Of a DNA stretch of 64,000 nt, positions 63,210 to 64,000 are shown piece by piece. The stretch's first letter is position 1. Each line of letters begins with the position of its first letter. This DNA is from Thinopyrum elongatum (lineage: Eukaryota; Streptophyta; Magnoliopsida; Poales; Poaceae), in contig CM022300.1 of assembly GCA_011799875.1 (NCBI GenBank), forward strand, positions 232,944,903-233,008,902, in the 5' to 3' direction. Made by a program: the position numbers and the translations under genes. The notes under the pieces are model-generated. The model was not told where the DNA came from, made no database searches, and was given only the letters and a program-made list of their open reading frames with translations.

Positions 63210-63736
63210 GTAGGTCCTCTTCCTTCCTTTTCCCCTAGATCCCATTAGGGTTTCCACGAGTTCGTCGGAGTTCATCTCGGTTCATCTTTGTTGCTCCATA
63301 TACCATGTAGTTTTTGATCTAAGTATAGTACCAATCTTGTGCGATAGCAGTTTAGCACTCATTTTTAATATCTGAACGCCTCCCCTCCATAGGAGATCTC
63401 ATTTGAGCACGTGAACTGTCCTGCTGCCACTACTTTAGGTTAGAATTTTTCTTCATTATCTGAGCTGCTGTAGATCCAAAATTATAACGCCAATCTGTGA
63501 AACCTGTTTTTCACCACTTAGCCATTTTCAAACTTCAGATCTATACTTTCAATATCCGTGTAGGCGGTTTAACCTCAGAAAGTAATAACCTGCCAGGTAC
63601 CATTAGTCCCCTCTTAAACCGCCAAGTGCTCGTCTTTGTAATTTAATAACGTCACTGTCCGGTTTAACATTTATGCATGCTTCAACACTTTCTGCTTATT
63701 AACCATGAACCTTAAACCGGCACAAATCTTTTCCAG
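63210..63736 (+). other. Candidate 5'-leader intron of the antisense ORF
   Basis: A plausible donor, CCTG/GTAGGT, at 63210 and an acceptor, CTTTTCCAG, ending at 63736 frame a 527-bp T-rich segment. It begins with a CT-rich stretch and is AT-rich compared with the leader before it. Splicing would place the ATG 12 bases after the junction. Inferred from splice-site appearance only; no transcript evidence. Confidence 0.45.
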
Positions 63737-63748
63737 GTTATCGTATAA

Positions 63749-64000
63749 ATGGCCAAATCCTTTTATTCCTGTAACTGGGTTCAATCCTGGGTTACAGAAG
63801 AAGAACTGAACGGGTGTGTTGCAACCGGCACTTTAGCGAAAAAGGAAGACATCCACTGGAGAGCCCTCGGTCCAGAAAATCCTCCTGAGCCCAAGGATGG
63901 GGAAGTGATCATTTTTGTTGATCATCTGAGTCGAGGGTTCAGCCCTCCCGGATCAAAAAATTTCCGTGACATGCTTCACTTCTTCCAACTTCACCCTCAA
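63749..64000 (+). CDS. Transposase_28 (PF04195) family protein, N-terminal part, retrotransposon antisense ORF
   Basis: An 84-codon open frame starts at ATG 63749 and runs off the right edge without a stop. A TAA directly upstream in frame (63746-63748) fixes the start at or after this ATG. The protein starts MAKSFYSCNWVQSWVTEEEL. Around residues 28-50 it has a LAKKEDIHWR stretch and the proline-rich PENPPEPKDGEV, then FVDHLSRGFSPPGS (about 57-70) and FRDMLHFFQLHPQ at the end. These are hallmarks of the grass 'putative gypsy-type transposon' domain, whose biochemical role is not established. It does not resemble a DDE transposase despite the Pfam name. It lies antisense to the adjacent LTR, behind its own TATA box. 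No frameshift or stop is seen in the visible part. Confidence 0.75.
   Translation, partial: MAKSFYSCNWVQSWVTEEELNGCVATGTLAKKEDIHWRALGPENPPEPKDGEVIIFVDHLSRGFSPPGSKNFRDMLHFFQLHPQ

Larger units (their letters stand above)
62265..64000 (-). mobile_element. Ty3/gypsy LTR retrotransposon, 3' end (minus strand), Tat-lineage-like
   Basis: Read on the minus strand, this is the 3' portion of an LTR element whose body lies beyond the right edge. An LTR (62265-62803) bounded by TG...CA abuts the satellite. A short purine-rich tract lies just inside it. Farther inside is an ORF in the opposite orientation encoding the start of a Transposase_28 (PF04195) protein. Antisense extra ORFs with this domain near the 3' LTR are known from Tat-lineage Ty3/gypsy elements of grasses, maize Grande being an example. 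No gag, protease, reverse transcriptase or integrase is in the window, so the lineage rests on the antisense ORF. The alternative is a plus-strand element with a long leader, but I find no tRNA primer-binding site after 62803. Confidence 0.7.

Noticed and set aside
62938..63213. 91-residue ORF upstream of the Transposase_28 ORF
   Set aside because: It spans the TATA box and presumed transcription start and is low-complexity (proline, leucine, arginine), so it is more likely promoter and leader.
63749..64000. Calling the right-end ORF gag or a DDE transposase
   Set aside because: It lacks gag zinc-knuckle or DDE motifs in the visible part. The motifs match the Transposase_28 family, whose function is unproven.

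Overview
The window is plant nuclear DNA, most likely from a grass. The only recognisable protein-coding sequence, at the extreme right, belongs to the plant 'putative gypsy-type transposon' (Transposase_28, PF04195) family, and the sequence beside it reads as a Ty3/gypsy LTR. I see no cellular gene, tRNA, rRNA or CRISPR array.

Positions 1-62260 are one uninterrupted tandem array of a GC-rich, CpG-dense 86-bp satellite, roughly 725 monomers, all head-to-tail and open on the left. The monomer carries a CACGTG hexamer, a central inverted repeat (9-bp arms around TACC, plus 4-bp outer arms) and a telomere-like CCCTAA. Many short ORFs cross the array; they are by-products of an 86-bp period that is not a multiple of 3, and none is called as a gene.

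The array is a mosaic of higher-order repeats (HORs). Block A (1 to about 7600) repeats every 26 monomers (2236 bp). Block B (8188 to about 18870) repeats every 3.44-3.70 kb. A zone of small duplications follows (505 bp at offset 773, 688-bp period, 258 bp). Block C is a 5.59/5.68-kb tandem pair (24420-35685). Block D is a 6.30-kb tandem pair (34150-46748) that overlaps block C. Block E repeats every 1977 bp (50598-55335). The last 1.4 kb carries a 945-bp-offset duplication. Several junctions fall inside single monomers, as expected for out-of-register recombination.

The satellite stops at the end of a complete monomer at 62260. Four unmatched bases later an LTR begins (62265-62803). Its TATA-like box, a weak purine-rich tract and overall sequence character suggest it is the 3' LTR of a minus-strand Ty3/gypsy element. 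Inside the element, pointing the opposite way (+ strand), is a TATA box, a candidate 5'-leader intron and the first 84 codons of a Transposase_28 ORF that runs off the window. This matches the antisense extra ORFs known near the 3' LTR of Tat-lineage grass elements such as maize Grande.

All comparisons were made by eye. Block boundaries are good to roughly 10-50 bp, and identity levels are qualitative.
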